Shown here: positions 5,902 through 6,450 of the stretch, piece by piece
How the letters are laid out: every line of letters begins with the position of its first letter
Position numbering within the stretch: the first letter of the stretch is position 1
Source of the DNA: Syntrophomonadaceae bacterium
GTDB taxonomy: Bacteria; Bacillota_D; Dethiobacteria; DTU022
Direction: 5' to 3'
DNA length: 6,450 nt
Assembly (NCBI GenBank): GCA_003562605.1
Contig: PWUG01000095.1
Span: 1 to 6,450 of the forward strand
The notes under the pieces: generated by a model
What the model was told of the DNA's origin: nothing
What the model saw: only the letters and a program-made list of their open reading frames with translations
Database searches by the model: none
Made by a program: the position numbers and the translations under genes

Positions 5902-6450
5902 CGTAATCTCTCCCTTCCTGTAAAAGACCAACAACATCTATAATCAGGGTTACCCTGCCGTCTCCAAGCACGGTCGCCCCGGCAATCCCCTTGATGCTTT
6001 TGAGCATATTGCCCAGCGATTTAATCATTATCTCCTGCTGGCCGACCAGTTCATCGACAATCAATCCGGTTTTGCGGTTGGAAACTTCAACGATGACAAC
6101 GGAACAATCACCTTCAGGCATAGCCACGCTTTCAAATCCCAGCAGCGCCCCCAGCGAATAGAGGGGCACAACTTCGCCGCGCAGGTTGACAACAGGATTA
6201 GAGCGGATTGACCTGATTTCATTTTTCTCCAGGTAAACATTTTCCCTGATAATTTCAACGGGAACAGCGTATAACTGGTCGGCTGCCCGCACAAGCAACA
6301 CCTTAATAATTGCCAGCGTCAGGGGAAGGCGTAAAACAAAACGGGTCATCTTGCCTATTTGACTGTGAACTTCTATTGAACCGTGCAGCGCTTCGATGCT
6401 GTTTCGTACCGCATCCATACCAACACCGCGTCCGGATACTTCGGTTACCT
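5876..6450 (-). CDS. cheA: CheA histidine kinase, C-terminal fragment (end of ATPase and CheW-like domain)
   Basis: About 190 C-terminal residues are visible; the gene continues beyond the right edge, so the phosphotransfer, dimerisation and most of the kinase domains are not seen. The frame is open from the edge through VTEVSGRGVGMDAV, the G2 ATP-lid box of CheA, so the Met at 6418 is internal and not a start. Next come GKMTRFVLRLPLTLAII, closing the ATPase fold, and a CheW-like regulatory (P5) domain: VLLVRAADQLYAVP, VVNLRGEVVPLYSL, CSVVIVEV, TGLIVDELVGQQEIMIKSL and the ending GATVLGDGRVTLIIDV. P5 docks CheW and receptors. In the GT box, usually GxGT, the second Gly is Met (GKMT), a mild oddity. 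It ends 26 bases inside cheY, whose product it phosphorylates together with CheB. Confidence 0.97.
   Translation of the reverse strand, partial: VTEVSGRGVGMDAVRNSIEALHGSIEVHSQIGKMTRFVLRLPLTLAIIKVLLVRAADQLYAVPVEIIRENVYLEKNEIRSIRSNPVVNLRGEVVPLYSLGALLGFESVAMPEGDCSVVIVEVSNRKTGLIVDELVGQQEIMIKSLGNMLKSIKGIAGATVLGDGRVTLIIDVVGLLQEGRDYVEQNSVSC
5910..5916 (-). promoter_or_regulatory. Ribosome binding site deciding the TTG start of cheY
   Basis: AAGGGAG within the last cheA codons lies 8 bases before TTG 5901. It supports the shorter cheY, whose product starts at the conserved first strand of the receiver fold. Confidence 0.75.

Noticed and set aside
6061..6294. Second minus-strand open frame (77 codons) within cheA
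   Set aside because: It overlaps the CheW-like domain of cheA in another frame and has no family motifs.

Overview
All genes in this window lie on the minus strand. Read in the direction of transcription (right to left), the window holds the 3' end of a chemotaxis/motility cluster: cheA (C-terminal part only) - cheY - cheD - cheB - cheR - an extracytoplasmic zinc deacylase of the AstE/AspA type - a small FliK-like protein - a stand-alone FlhB cytoplasmic-domain protein. After a 175-bp gap with a sigma-A-like promoter comes a separate gene for an EAL-HDOD protein, cut by the left edge.

The window suggests a motile, flagellated member of the Firmicutes, probably a Clostridia-type anaerobe. The clues are CheD beside CheB, a Bacillus-type CheY, a YuxH-like EAL-HDOD protein, a YlqH-like free FlhB domain, several purine-rich Shine-Dalgarno sites and probable TTG starts. 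Genus cannot be read from this sequence. Base composition looks even, with no sign of an insertion sequence, prophage, CRISPR array, tRNA or rRNA.

Region by region: 1-962 is the EAL-HDOD gene. 963-1137 is its promoter and leader. 1138-3000 holds three poorly studied accessory genes (FlhB-like, FliK-like, deacylase). 3013-3798 is cheR, preceded by a leader of about 160 bp. 3960-6450 is cheB, cheD, cheY and the end of cheA, tightly packed or overlapping.

Together the che genes form a two-output adaptation circuit. CheA phosphorylates CheY (motor control) and CheB (receptor demethylation). CheR adds methyl groups to receptors, and CheD deamidates receptor glutamines. cheW and cheC are not in the window. 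The FliK-like and FlhB-like pair resembles, in miniature, the two partners of the flagellar export specificity switch. The EAL-HDOD protein may link motility to cyclic-di-GMP. The least explained member is the membrane-targeted deacylase between cheR and the FliK-like gene.

No clearly new defence or mobile system is visible. The most interesting items are the FliK/FlhB mini-pair, the deacylase, and a possible anti-Shine-Dalgarno element in the EAL-HDOD leader.
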